DNA from: Eubacteriaceae bacterium
GTDB taxonomy: Bacteria > Bacillota > Clostridia > Lachnospirales > Lachnospiraceae
Reading direction: 5' to 3'
DNA length: 64,000 nucleotides
Assembly (NCBI GenBank): GCA_910574915.1
Contig: CAJTCR010000008.1
Location: forward strand, 57,770 to 121,769
The notes below the pieces were generated by a model. It made no database searches and had not been told where the DNA came from. It saw only the letters and a list, made by a program, of their open reading frames with translations. Made by a program: the position numbers and the translations under genes. This document shows, one piece after another, positions 17,257 to 26,109 of this stretch. Within the stretch, counting starts at the first letter, position 1, and each line of letters opens with the position of its first letter.

Positions 17257-19398
17257 TTATACAATTAATCCGCCTGGGTCCAAAATCAAGGCAATACTGC
17301 CGTCTCCAAGCTGTGTGCAGCCTGTCAGTCCCCTGACCTTCTTAATATAGGAAGGAATCGGTTTTACAACGATTTCCTGTTTGCCTACCAGTGTATCGAC
17401 AAACAGCCCGATACGCTTGTCATCGACCTCGATAATGACCATCATACCATCCTCTACCGCCTCCTGGTAACCGCTTAGGCCGTACCATTCGCCAAGGCGG
17501 ATCACAGAAAAGCACTCGCCGCGGATCATAATATATTCGTCCCCGTTCGGCTCATGGATCATCATATCTTCTCTGACACGTACAAATTCTTTGATAACGC
17601 CGGATTCCATCACAAACGAAGAACCGCCTGTCTCCATCACAATACCGTCGATAATCGCAAGTGTCAGAGGAATCTTAAGGCTCATCGTACTGCCGTTTCC
17701 CGGATCGCTTTCGATATCCAGCATCCCGCCGATCTCCTGGATATTGCGGACAACGACGTCCATGCCCACGCCGCGCCCGGAATACTCGGTAACCTGCTCA
17801 TTGGTAGAAAAGCCCGGCAGCGTAATAAACTGGTATACTTCCTTATCGGAATACGAGCTGTCCGGCCTTGCATCATCTAAAATGCCCTGCTTTCTTGCTT
17901 TTGCCAGGATCTTTTCGCGGTCAAGCCCCGTCCCGTTATCCTGCACCGTAATCCATACTTTGCCTGCCTCGGTCTTTGCAGACAGCGTTACTTTTCCTTT
18001 TTCGGTCTTTCCGCTTGCCTCGCGCTCCTCGTTCGTCTCGATCCCGTGGTCAACGGCATTTCTGACAAGGTGCATCAGCGGGTCGGAAATATGTTCAATA
18101 ATATTTTTATCCACTTCCGTCGTATCCCCGACCATCTCAAACTCGATATCCTTGCCGAGCTTGCGCGAGACGTCAAATACGATACGGTTCATCTTCTGAA
18201 AGGTATTTGTCAGCGGCACCATGCGCATCGACATAATTACATTCTGCAAATCAGTCGATATTTTTGCAAGCTGTGCCGCGGCTTTGTTAAAATTGTCCAG
18301 ATTTAGCCCAGGCACTTTTAAATCAGAGCTTTGCAGTACGACGGACTCTGAGATCACAAGCTCCCCGATCAGCTCCATCAACTGGTTCATCTTGCTGACA
18401 TTGACACTGATAAACGCAGCCTTCTCCGCTTTTGGCTTATCCTTTGCCAGCTTGCGCTGCTTGCCTGGCTCTTTGGACTTGATAACGAAGTCACCAGGCG
18501 CGATCTTTGCCTTTTCACCCTGCTTTGCACCGCCCTGCGTACGTGCTTCAATCGCCTCGACACTCGAATCCAGATCGATCTGAACGTCTGCGTCTGATCC
18601 GCTGAATCCGCGCAGATACTCTTCCGGGCTGCATTCTGCGACATCTACTTTTTCAACCGAATAGCCTTCTGAGACGATTGCACGGATCTCCGCCGGGTCT
18701 GCCTGCGTCTGTAAAAGGATTTTAAATCCTTCTTTTACAACGACTTCTGCACTGCTTTCATCCGAGATAATATTTTCCGGTGTATACAAAAGATCCTCGG
18801 CAATTTCCTTTAACGCATACACGGTCTTATACGCGTGGATATTCGCCATTTCCGTATCGGAATAAAAGCCGATATTGATCCGGTAAAAGTGGCTGTCACT
18901 CGTAGCTACCGGCGCGATATAAAACTGCTTTGGCTCCTCGCTCTTGTTGGCTGGCTGTGCGGCACCGCCGGATGCTTCGCCGCTTTCTTCTCCTTTGATT
19001 TTACTTAAGAATTTATCAAGCTCCGCGATAATATCGCTCGAATCCCCGTCTACCGGGTCGCCGTTGCGGATCTTCTCCATTTCATTTGAGATAAAATCTT
19101 CGACATGCAGCACATGCTCCACCAGTTCCAGATGCGGAACGTTGTCGGGATGGGATTCTCTCAGATAAAAGAAGACATCCTCCAGCTTATGCGACACTGC
19201 TGTGATATTGTCAAACATCATAATTCCTGATGAGCCTTTGATCGTATGCATCGTCCGAAATATTTCGTTGATACTGTCTTCATCAAAACAGTCCGCATCT
19301 TTTTGCTCCAAAACCGTGTCCTGAAGCTGTTCCAGAAGCTGCCCATTCTCAAACAGGTACATATCCAGCATGTCTTCCGTATTAAATCCTTCAGCCAT
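17257..19398 (-). CDS. cheA: Chemotaxis histidine kinase CheA
   Basis: 713 aa from the ATG at 19398 (AAGGAG 8 nt upstream). Domains in order: Hpt P1 with MHTIKGSSGIM (phospho-His), a long middle region that may include a response-regulator docking domain, the dimerisation segment (VNVSKMNQLMELIGELVI), the kinase ATPase (HLVRNAVDHGIE, YSGRGVGMDVV) and a C-terminal CheW-like domain ending DPGGLIV. It autophosphorylates and hands phosphate to CheY-like and CheB receivers. Neighbouring cheB, cheR, cheW and MCP genes give a complete core pathway apart from a recognised phosphatase (CheC/CheX/CheZ), which I did not see. Confidence 0.96.
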   Translation of the reverse strand: MAEGFNTEDMLDMYLFENGQLLEQLQDTVLEQKDADCFDEDSINEIFRTMHTIKGSSGIMMFDNITAVSHKLEDVFFYLRESHPDNVPHLELVEHVLHVEDFISNEMEKIRNGDPVDGDSSDIIAELDKFLSKIKGEESGEASGGAAQPANKSEEPKQFYIAPVATSDSHFYRINIGFYSDTEMANIHAYKTVYALKEIAEDLLYTPENIISDESSAEVVVKEGFKILLQTQADPAEIRAIVSEGYSVEKVDVAECSPEEYLRGFSGSDADVQIDLDSSVEAIEARTQGGAKQGEKAKIAPGDFVIKSKEPGKQRKLAKDKPKAEKAAFISVNVSKMNQLMELIGELVISESVVLQSSDLKVPGLNLDNFNKAAAQLAKISTDLQNVIMSMRMVPLTNTFQKMNRIVFDVSRKLGKDIEFEMVGDTTEVDKNIIEHISDPLMHLVRNAVDHGIETNEEREASGKTEKGKVTLSAKTEAGKVWITVQDNGTGLDREKILAKARKQGILDDARPDSSYSDKEVYQFITLPGFSTNEQVTEYSGRGVGMDVVVRNIQEIGGMLDIESDPGNGSTMSLKIPLTLAIIDGIVMETGGSSFVMESGVIKEFVRVREDMMIHEPNGDEYIMIRGECFSVIRLGEWYGLSGYQEAVEDGMMVIIEVDDKRIGLFVDTLVGKQEIVVKPIPSYIKKVRGLTGCTQLGDGSIALILDPGGLIV

Positions 19399-19465
19399 AT
19401 TCTTCTCCTTTTCAGTATTTATTTGTTTCCTCACAATATGAAAACACGTTCCGGGGCTTTCATAC

Positions 19466-19858
19466 TCAAATCAGCTCCAGCTTTTTTAATGCCTGTTCGA
19501 ACCGGTCCTGATTAATCGGCTTTCCAGAATAAATCGTGCAGCCCAGCTCAAATGCCATCTTGACATTTCTCTCTTCGTTTAACGCAGTCGTCATAATGAC
19601 TTTTACTGCTTTCTCTTCCGGTATATTCTTATCCTTTTCCAGCTTGCGGATTGCCACCAGCGCCTGATAGCCGTCCATCACCGGCATCATAATATCCAGG
19701 CAGACCAGGTCATACGGCTCTTCATCCTCTAATGCCATCATAAACGCGTCCACTGCTTCCATCCCGTCTACTGTCACATCACACTCCCCGTATTTCGAGA
19801 GAAAATTGACCATAAATTTTCTCGTAACAAAATCATCCTCAGCCAACAAAATTTTCAT
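19466..19858 (-). CDS. Single-domain response regulator (CheY-like)
   Basis: 130 aa, a lone receiver domain. The acidic pair is in LLAEDDFVTRKF, the phosphoacceptor Asp is in LVCLDIMMPVMDGYQ, the conserved Thr follows in VIMTTALNE, and the Lys is in YSGKPI. AAGGAG precedes the ATG. It lies between cheB and cheA, so CheA is its likely kinase. Because no flagellar gene is nearby, its target may be something other than a motor switch, for example the HD-GYP or hybrid kinase outputs in the same cluster. Confidence 0.93.
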   Translation of the reverse strand: MKILLAEDDFVTRKFMVNFLSKYGECDVTVDGMEAVDAFMMALEDEEPYDLVCLDIMMPVMDGYQALVAIRKLEKDKNIPEEKAVKVIMTTALNEERNVKMAFELGCTIYSGKPINQDRFEQALKKLELI

Positions 19859-19873
19859 CCTTTTATCTCCTTT

Positions 19874-20902
19874 TTACATTTTATTGAGTAACATATAAGT
19901 CCTCGCCGCGATATCCGCCAGCTTTACCTGCTGCTCCACCGCACCGATATCATATGCAACCTTCGGCATTCCATATACAACACAGCTTGATTCGTCCTGC
20001 CCGATCGTCTTTGCTCCGGCACTTCGCATTGCCAAAAGCCCTTTGGCGCCGTCTCCGCCCATTCCGGTTAAAATAATCCCTACCGCATCCTTTTTCGCGG
20101 TCTTTGCCACAGATTCAAACAAGACATCCACGGACGGACAGTGCCCGTTGACCCTAGGCCCGCTGCGGCACTCCACCTGGTAGGCGCCGTTTACCTTTAC
20201 AAGGCGCATGTGCTGGTCGCCGCCGGGGGCAATCAGCACATGGCCCGGCAGCACCCGGTCGCCTGTCTGCGCTTCCTTTACACGCACGCGGCACTGGTCA
20301 TTGAGGCGCTTTGCATACATGCCCGTAAATCCCGGCGGCATGTGCTGTACAATCACAACGCCCGGGATATCCGGCCCAAATCCCTTTACGACTTCAAAAA
20401 TCGCCTCGGTACCGCCCGTAGAAGCGCCAATTGCCACTAACAGGTTGTTTTTAAACACCTGCGGACCGTTGTAATTTTGCCCCTGTATTTTCTTTTTAAT
20501 ATTTCCGATCTTCGCTGTAGAAGCGATCTTAATCTTTACAAGCAGCTCGTTGCGTATGAACTCTTCTAACTGCGTCCGGTTTGTAACTGTCGGCTTACCT
20601 ACAAAATCCACTGCTCCCGCATTCATGGCGTCAAACACCCGGTCGCTTAGCGCACTGATCACAACAACCGGAAGCGGATACTGCGGCATCAGCTTGCGCA
20701 GAAACTCAATCCCGCTCATGCGCGGCAGTTCCACATCGAGCGTCATCACATCTGGTTTATGCCTGATAATCGCATCCCGTGCCTCATACGGATCTTTCGC
20801 AGTAGCCACTACCGTAATCGCGGGATCCCTGCTCAGATTCTGGACTAAAAGCTCCCGGAATACAAGGGAATCATCTACGATTAACACTTTAATTGACCGC
20901 AT
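19874..20902 (-). CDS. cheB: Chemotaxis response regulator / protein-glutamate methylesterase CheB
   Basis: 342 aa from the ATG at 20902 (AAGGATG upstream). A longer frame would overlap cheR by more than 60 bp. The N-terminal receiver has LIVDDSLVFRE and MTLDVELPRMSG. The C-terminal methylesterase has the Ser in GASTGGTEA, the His in QHMPPGFTGMYAKRL and the Asp in LTGMGGDGAKG. It removes methyl groups from receptors, counteracting CheR, for adaptation. It follows cheR by 7 nt. Confidence 0.96.
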   Translation of the reverse strand: MRSIKVLIVDDSLVFRELLVQNLSRDPAITVVATAKDPYEARDAIIRHKPDVMTLDVELPRMSGIEFLRKLMPQYPLPVVVISALSDRVFDAMNAGAVDFVGKPTVTNRTQLEEFIRNELLVKIKIASTAKIGNIKKKIQGQNYNGPQVFKNNLLVAIGASTGGTEAIFEVVKGFGPDIPGVVIVQHMPPGFTGMYAKRLNDQCRVRVKEAQTGDRVLPGHVLIAPGGDQHMRLVKVNGAYQVECRSGPRVNGHCPSVDVLFESVAKTAKKDAVGIILTGMGGDGAKGLLAMRSAGAKTIGQDESSCVVYGMPKVAYDIGAVEQQVKLADIAARTYMLLNKM

Positions 20903-20909
20903 TTGCTTT

Positions 20910-21722
20910 TCATCCTTCCTTTTTTCGAAATATTGACGGCTGAACAATCTCAAACGGCGTAGCGCTCCTGTCAAGTGTCTCCGTCGTCCCGATCAGCAGA
21001 TATCCTCCCGGTTCCAAAAAATCATATACTTTCTGTACTAGTTGCTTTTTTGTATTTTCATCAAAATAAATCATGACATTGCGCAAAAAAACAGTATGCA
21101 TTTTCCTGCGGAACGGGAACGGCGACATCAGGTTAAACTGGCGAAAGATCACCCCTTTTTTTAAATCTTCCACAGCGGCATATTTTCCGTCTGCCGTACG
21201 TTTAAAAAACTGCCTTTTCCATTGCTGCGGCACATTTTCCAACTGCTGTTCGCTATAGACACCCGCCACCGCCTGTTTTAAAATCCCGGTAGACACATCC
21301 GTTGCCAGTACCCTTAAATCCCACTGCTTACGTTCCATACCAAAAAATTCTGCAAGCACCATCGCGATCATATACGGCTCTTCTCCTGAGGACGCAGCGC
21401 CGCACCAGATCCGCACGTCCTTTGTGCCCATTTCCTTTTTCTTTACCCACGGCAGTATTTCCTTGCGGAAAAAATCAAACTGCTCAAATTCTCTCATAAA
21501 ATATGTATGGTTTGTCGTCAGAAGGTTGACAAGCATCTTTTCCTGCTTGCCGGTCTTATCCTGTTCCACCGCGTTCATAAATGCGTCAAACGTATGAAAA
21601 CCGCCTGACCTGATGTAATTTTCCAGCCGTCCATTAACAATCACCTTCTTTTGGCTTAAGTCAATGCCGTACTGCCTTTTCATGTAAGTAGATATCCTTG
21701 TAAACTCTTCCTCGGTTATCAA
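20910..21722 (-). CDS. cheR: Chemotaxis protein methyltransferase CheR
   Basis: About 270 aa if translation starts at the TTG at 21722, which has GGGGTGAT about 4 nt upstream and clears the previous gene's stop at 21749. A frame open to 21779 would overlap it by 31 bp. It has the N-terminal CheR helical domain (FTRISTYMKRQYGIDL) and the SAM-binding domain with WCGAASSGEEPYMIAM and FLRNVMIYFD. It methylates glutamates on MCPs. A TTG start is inferred from spacing only. Confidence 0.93.
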   Translation of the reverse strand: MITEEEFTRISTYMKRQYGIDLSQKKVIVNGRLENYIRSGGFHTFDAFMNAVEQDKTGKQEKMLVNLLTTNHTYFMREFEQFDFFRKEILPWVKKKEMGTKDVRIWCGAASSGEEPYMIAMVLAEFFGMERKQWDLRVLATDVSTGILKQAVAGVYSEQQLENVPQQWKRQFFKRTADGKYAAVEDLKKGVIFRQFNLMSPFPFRRKMHTVFLRNVMIYFDENTKKQLVQKVYDFLEPGGYLLIGTTETLDRSATPFEIVQPSIFRKKEG

Positions 21723-21748
21723 CCCTATCACCCCGTTGTATACTAGTT

Positions 21749-22810
21749 TTAACAAAACTGCCTGGAAATCCGGCAGCAAATCTGGTAAATATCTGGATGA
21801 AATCGCCTGCCCGCGTCCGCTTTCATAATCTCCAGTGCCTCTTCCCTGCTGTGCTTTTTCTCTCCGGTCAAAACACCGTACGCTTCCATCATCGCAACAA
21901 TCTGTGCCGCTACGGGGATTTCTTCCCCCTTAAGGCCCTGCGGATAGCCGCTGCCGTCCCAGTTTTCATGATGGGAACGCGAAATATCAATCGAGATTTT
22001 CAAAAAATCATTATAATCGCTGTTTACATGCAAATCTCTTAAAAGCTGTGCGCCAATCTCTGTATGGCTGTGTAAAATTTCCGTTTCTTCCTGTGTAAAA
22101 TTCGATTCCTTGCGCAGCAGATCTTTTGGTATTCCAATATTTCCAATATCGCAAAGACATGCCGCAAGCTCGATCGTATCGATATAGTCATCCGAGATCT
22201 GATCCTCAAACTTTGGTGAAAGCTGCATTCCCTGTGCCAAAATCCGGCAGTTGCGGCGCAGCCTCTGCATATGCCCCTGCTCAAACCCGGAATTTTTTGC
22301 CGCGATATTGGCGAGCGCATATAATATATTTTTCTTTTCCTCTTCCATCTGGCGAAGCTGTGCCGCTACCGAAATCTGGAGCTTGCGGTTTGTCTCCATC
22401 AGCTCGTGCTTGACCGTATACAGATGCAGATGCACCGCGACGCGCGCCTGTACGACCTCGGTAATAAACGGCTTTGTAATATAATCCTCGCCTCCGAGCT
22501 TTAGCCCTTTTACAATGTCTTCCGCCTCGTCAAACGCAGAAATAAAAATAACCGGGATCTCTTTTGTCTTTACATTTGCCTTTAAGCTCTTGCACAATTC
22601 AAATCCATCCATGCCCGGCATGGAAATATCGCTTAAAATCAACTTCGGCAGGCATTTGACGGCAAGCTCCAGCGCCTTTTCGCCATTTTCGGCAAGAAGC
22701 GGCTCGCAGCCCATATTGCGGATAATCTCTTCCAGGACAAGCCGGTTGATCTCGACATCGTCCACAATCAAAATTTTTGCCGCTTCGGTATCTTTTTTAT
22801 CATAAATCAT
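21749..22810 (-). CDS. Response regulator with degenerate HD-GYP domain
   Basis: About 353 aa from the ATG at 22810 (AGGTG upstream). The N-terminal receiver is intact (LIVDDVEINR, LILSDISMPGMDG). The C-terminal half follows the HD-GYP pattern, including HHENWDGSGYPQGLKG, but the metal-binding HD pair is altered: LHDIGKIGIP of active members reads LCDIGNIGIP here. The later DVYDAL-type motif reads EAYGVL. Loss of these ligands predicts no c-di-GMP phosphodiesterase activity and perhaps a binding or scaffolding role. An intact paralogue is encoded two genes upstream (24367-25443). Confidence 0.88.
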   Translation of the reverse strand: MIYDKKDTEAAKILIVDDVEINRLVLEEIIRNMGCEPLLAENGEKALELAVKCLPKLILSDISMPGMDGFELCKSLKANVKTKEIPVIFISAFDEAEDIVKGLKLGGEDYITKPFITEVVQARVAVHLHLYTVKHELMETNRKLQISVAAQLRQMEEEKKNILYALANIAAKNSGFEQGHMQRLRRNCRILAQGMQLSPKFEDQISDDYIDTIELAACLCDIGNIGIPKDLLRKESNFTQEETEILHSHTEIGAQLLRDLHVNSDYNDFLKISIDISRSHHENWDGSGYPQGLKGEEIPVAAQIVAMMEAYGVLTGEKKHSREEALEIMKADAGRRFHPDIYQICCRISRQFC

Positions 22811-22818
22811 GCTCACAC

Positions 22819-24288
22819 CTACTTTCCTGTGACTGCATCGTCTTCCAACAGCGCTTCCAGCTCCTTATACTGTGCGGCAGTCTTTTCATAATTCGCTTTC
22901 TGCACTGCCATTTTAAGCCTTAAAATCCCACGGCTTACTTCCCGCGGCGCCCCTTCGGTAAGCTGGCGTATCGTTTCCATAAACATTTCTGCTTTTTCCC
23001 AGTTCTCCATCTCCACGCACAGGATCAGCTTTGACAGGTTTCGTTTCAGGTTCTCGATATTTTCCGGCGTCCCAAATTCCTTGACACTGCCAAATGTATC
23101 CTCCTCTTCCCCAGACAGTTCCGCGCTCTGCATATACGGCGTATCCGGCGCTTCTTCCGCCTGAGAAGGCAGGTCATCCTCTTCACTGATGCCCAGCCAG
23201 ATAGAAAAAGAAAACGTACTCCCTTTGCCTTTTTCCCCTTCTACTTCGACCCTGCCTCCCATAAGCTCCGCAAGCTGCTTGCAGATATTTAGCCCAAGGC
23301 CCGTGCCGCCGTATTTTCTGGAAATCGAGGCATCCGCCTGGGAAAAGCTCTGGAACAGCTTTTCTTTATCCGCATCATCAATGCCGATGCCCGTATCCTT
23401 TACGATAAAAAACAGCTCGATTTTATCATTGACCCGTGCCGTGCGTACTACCTCGACTGTAATCTTTCCGACCGATGTAAACTTAAGCGCGTTTGAGAGC
23501 AGGTTGTTTAAAATCTGTCCGATACGCAGCTCATCGCCGATTAAATATTCCGGCACCTGCGGAGACACCGTCATAAAAAATCCAAGCCCTTTTTCTGTAA
23601 TTTTATTAATATGCTGCGACCGGACGTAATCAAGCATGTTCCGAAAATGGAACCGCCTTGGCTCTAACGTAAACTTGCCTGCCTCCAGCTTGGAAAAATC
23701 CAGGATATTATTAATAATCTTATTCATATCCCCACAGCAGCGTTCAATCAGCCGCAGCGACTTTAATGTTTTTTCATCGGTTACAAAGTCAAACATTTCG
23801 CGGACGTTGCCCAAGATCCCGTTTACCGGCGTACGCAGCTCATGCGTCACGTTTGCCACAAACTCGGACTTTACTTTCATCGCCTGCTGCGCTTCCTGGC
23901 GCACCTGCTCGACCTCGCGTCCTAAAAATTCCTTTTCCAAAATATCATTCGCCATGCACAGATAGACATTCGTACCATCCATATGGCTTGTAATCCTTGC
24001 CTCTACCGGAAAACAGGTCAGGTTTTTGCGGTATGCAACGAGGTTGTGCGGCTCATCGCCAAACGCATAGTCCGTTTCAAATCCATCGTCCGCTGCTTTA
24101 AACGTATTTGGAAATATTTCCCCGATATGCCTGCCCTTTAAGCCTTCCTTTTCATATCCGAGCTTTTTTTTCGCCGCGCCGTTCGCATAGGCTACCTTTC
24201 CCGCCTGATCAAAAATCAGTACCATCTCCAGCGCTTTTTCCATTGGGAACAAAGCCGATGTCTGATCTGCCTCTTTTACTTGTTCCAT
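22819..24288 (-). CDS. Soluble PAS-domain sensor histidine kinase
   Basis: About 489 aa from the ATG at 24288 (AGGAGG 9 nt upstream). A PAS fold at about 15-110 (MVLIFDQAGKVAYANGAAKK) is followed by the phosphoacceptor motif THELRTPVNGILG, then an ATPase domain with NNLLSNALKF, KDTGIGIDD and GGTGLGLNICKQL. A C-terminal extension of about 95 residues, acidic then helical, has no assigned function. No membrane helix is present, so the signal is cytoplasmic. It sits between two receiver-HD-GYP genes and is the natural kinase for them. Confidence 0.92.
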   Translation of the reverse strand: MEQVKEADQTSALFPMEKALEMVLIFDQAGKVAYANGAAKKKLGYEKEGLKGRHIGEIFPNTFKAADDGFETDYAFGDEPHNLVAYRKNLTCFPVEARITSHMDGTNVYLCMANDILEKEFLGREVEQVRQEAQQAMKVKSEFVANVTHELRTPVNGILGNVREMFDFVTDEKTLKSLRLIERCCGDMNKIINNILDFSKLEAGKFTLEPRRFHFRNMLDYVRSQHINKITEKGLGFFMTVSPQVPEYLIGDELRIGQILNNLLSNALKFTSVGKITVEVVRTARVNDKIELFFIVKDTGIGIDDADKEKLFQSFSQADASISRKYGGTGLGLNICKQLAELMGGRVEVEGEKGKGSTFSFSIWLGISEEDDLPSQAEEAPDTPYMQSAELSGEEEDTFGSVKEFGTPENIENLKRNLSKLILCVEMENWEKAEMFMETIRQLTEGAPREVSRGILRLKMAVQKANYEKTAAQYKELEALLEDDAVTGK

Positions 24289-24366
24289 TGATTTATCTGC
24301 CTCCTGATCCGAACACGAAACAAAGGCAGCAAAATATGACCTCTTTGCCGCCTGCATTTTACCATG

Positions 24367-25443
24367 TCATACAAATTTTAACATTTTAATTACTTCGCAA
24401 TGAAAGACATCTTCCTTTGCAAGTTCAAGGCATTTCAGCACATCCGGCGAAAACTGGCCGCACTCGCCGTCTGCAATCATCTGATACGCCTGTTCCTTGG
24501 AAACTGGCTGACTGTAGATTCTTGGGCGGATTAAAGCGTCATACACATCTACAATCGACACAACCTGTACGCCAATCGAGATCTCATCCCCTTTTAGGTG
24601 ATCTGGATAGCCTCTCCCATCCCAACGCTCGTGATGGTGGCGGCAGATATCATAGCTGTAACGGTAAAAATCACTGTCCTTTTTGCGAAAAGACTTTTCC
24701 AGTATTTCACAGCCGATGATCGTATGCGTCTTCATAATTTCAAATTCTTTTTCATCCAGGATGCCTGGCTTTAATAAAATCGCATCTGGAATACCGATCT
24801 TGCCAATGTCATGGAGCACGGACGCATGGACAATCTGGTCAATCTGGCTGTTATCCAGCCCATATTTTGGAAAATATTCCTGCACATATTCCAGCATCAG
24901 CTTTGTAAAATATTTGATGCGCTGCGTATGTTCCCCGGTCTCTATGCTGCGGAACTCAATGAGCGAGCTAAGCGTATCCAGCAGCATGTCATTATTTTCC
25001 CGAATCTGCTGCTCCTGCTCCTTGATCTCTATTTCCTGCTGCTTTAACCGCAGCTCCATCTCCAGCTTATGCTGGTACAGCTCGATAATGTTCTGGCTTC
25101 TTTTTTTTACGATATGCGGATAAAAAGGTTTATGTATCACATCCGCAGCTCCATAGGAGTATGCTTTATCCTCGCTGTCGATCACGGTCTCCCCGGTAAT
25201 TAAAATCACCGGAATCTTTTCTAACAAGCCGCGTCCTTTCATATACTCCAATACATCAAACCCCGTCATCACAGGCATCGAAACGTCCAATAAGATAAGC
25301 ACCAGATTGCGGCTCGCCGCAATCTTCGCAATCGCCTCCCTCCCATTTTCAGCTTCCAGCCTGTCGTACTCTTCAAACATGGATTTGAGTATCTCCCGGT
25401 TGACTGCTTCGTCGTCTACAATCAAAATCTGTTGTTCTTCCAT
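24367..25443 (-). CDS. Response regulator with intact HD-GYP (c-di-GMP phosphodiesterase) domain
   Basis: 358 aa: receiver (LIVDDEAVNREILK, LILLDVSMPVMTG), a coiled-coil linker rich in Glu/Gln/Lys (about 140-165), then an HD-GYP domain with all hallmark motifs (VLHDIGKIGIPD, HHHERWDGRGYPDHLKG, SIVDVYDALIRPR). HD-GYP proteins hydrolyse cyclic di-GMP. It is the first gene of the 12-gene chemosensory cluster, directly downstream of a sigma-A promoter. It links that pathway to second-messenger output by inference. Confidence 0.93.
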   Translation of the reverse strand: MEEQQILIVDDEAVNREILKSMFEEYDRLEAENGREAIAKIAASRNLVLILLDVSMPVMTGFDVLEYMKGRGLLEKIPVILITGETVIDSEDKAYSYGAADVIHKPFYPHIVKKRSQNIIELYQHKLEMELRLKQQEIEIKEQEQQIRENNDMLLDTLSSLIEFRSIETGEHTQRIKYFTKLMLEYVQEYFPKYGLDNSQIDQIVHASVLHDIGKIGIPDAILLKPGILDEKEFEIMKTHTIIGCEILEKSFRKKDSDFYRYSYDICRHHHERWDGRGYPDHLKGDEISIGVQVVSIVDVYDALIRPRIYSQPVSKEQAYQMIADGECGQFSPDVLKCLELAKEDVFHCEVIKMLKFV

Positions 25444-25494
25444 ATATTTCTGCCTCGCGATTTCTCCCTGTAATCGTAATATTCCTTTTTATCA

Positions 25495-25523
25495 ATGTTA
25501 ACCTTTTTTTTCAACGTTGTCAA
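25495..25523 (-). promoter_or_regulatory. Predicted promoter of the chemosensory cluster
   Basis: On the minus strand TTGACA (25518-25523) and TAACAT (25495-25500) are separated by 17 bp. The start site would be near 25488, about 45 nt before the HD-GYP regulator ATG. No other strong promoter was noticed in the intergenic gaps down to 13 kb, which are mostly under 40 nt. Confidence 0.7.
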
Positions 25524-25562
25524 CTAAAAATGCAAAGTTCCAATATAGAATTACTTCTGTTT

Positions 25563-26096
25563 TTAATCCTGATTCCAGTCCATCACCGGCTTCACCGGAG
25601 TCACATCGATCCCCGCTGCCACCTGCTCATAATACTGCTCTGAACATTGGTCTACCCATTCTGCCCATTCGCAATATTTGCACTCATACTCATACATCGT
25701 CACATGCCTGCCGTCTACTTTCACATAAGGAATATCCTCATCCCGCAGATCCATAAAATGCTCCAGCATAATATGGACTTCCCTCTCCCTTGCGATTTCC
25801 ATTAAAAACGGAATACAGTTATCTCCCATCATACTGCCATTAAATTGTAGCTGCGGGCAGTAATAAATGCTGATCAACGTCTTGCTGCCGGAACTTAATT
25901 TTTCCGTAGACATTCCATGTCCGAAGCGGTCTTTCAGCGCTTCTTCAAACAGCACTTGCGCTTTATCGATTTCTTGTATGACACGTTTTACAAATGGATC
26001 TTCAAACCATTCCGGCTTTTTGTTCCGCCGAAACCATATGCGGTTATCCATAACGCACTCTCCGCAAAATGGTGCTCCAAAAATAATATTAAGCAT
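25563..26096 (-). CDS. Uncharacterised protein, DUF4869-like
   Basis: 177 aa starting MLNIIFG, with GGGAGGTG upstream of the ATG. No enzymatic motif is visible. Notable features are an N-terminal CGEC, a middle region with IYYCPQLQFNGSMMGDNC, and C-terminal acidic/aromatic clusters containing YECKYCEWAEW. From memory the N-terminus and size resemble DUF4869 proteins of Clostridia, but I could not search. It lies 13 nt downstream of the P-loop ATPase at 26110-27084, so the two form a bicistron with its own promoter. Confidence 0.65.
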   Translation of the reverse strand: MLNIIFGAPFCGECVMDNRIWFRRNKKPEWFEDPFVKRVIQEIDKAQVLFEEALKDRFGHGMSTEKLSSGSKTLISIYYCPQLQFNGSMMGDNCIPFLMEIAREREVHIMLEHFMDLRDEDIPYVKVDGRHVTMYEYECKYCEWAEWVDQCSEQYYEQVAAGIDVTPVKPVMDWNQD

Positions 26097-26109
26097 CCGA
26101 CACCTCCCT

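Noticed and set aside
10465..25443. Flagellar or pilus motility genes linked to the che cluster
   Set aside because: I searched the flanks by eye and saw none within the window.
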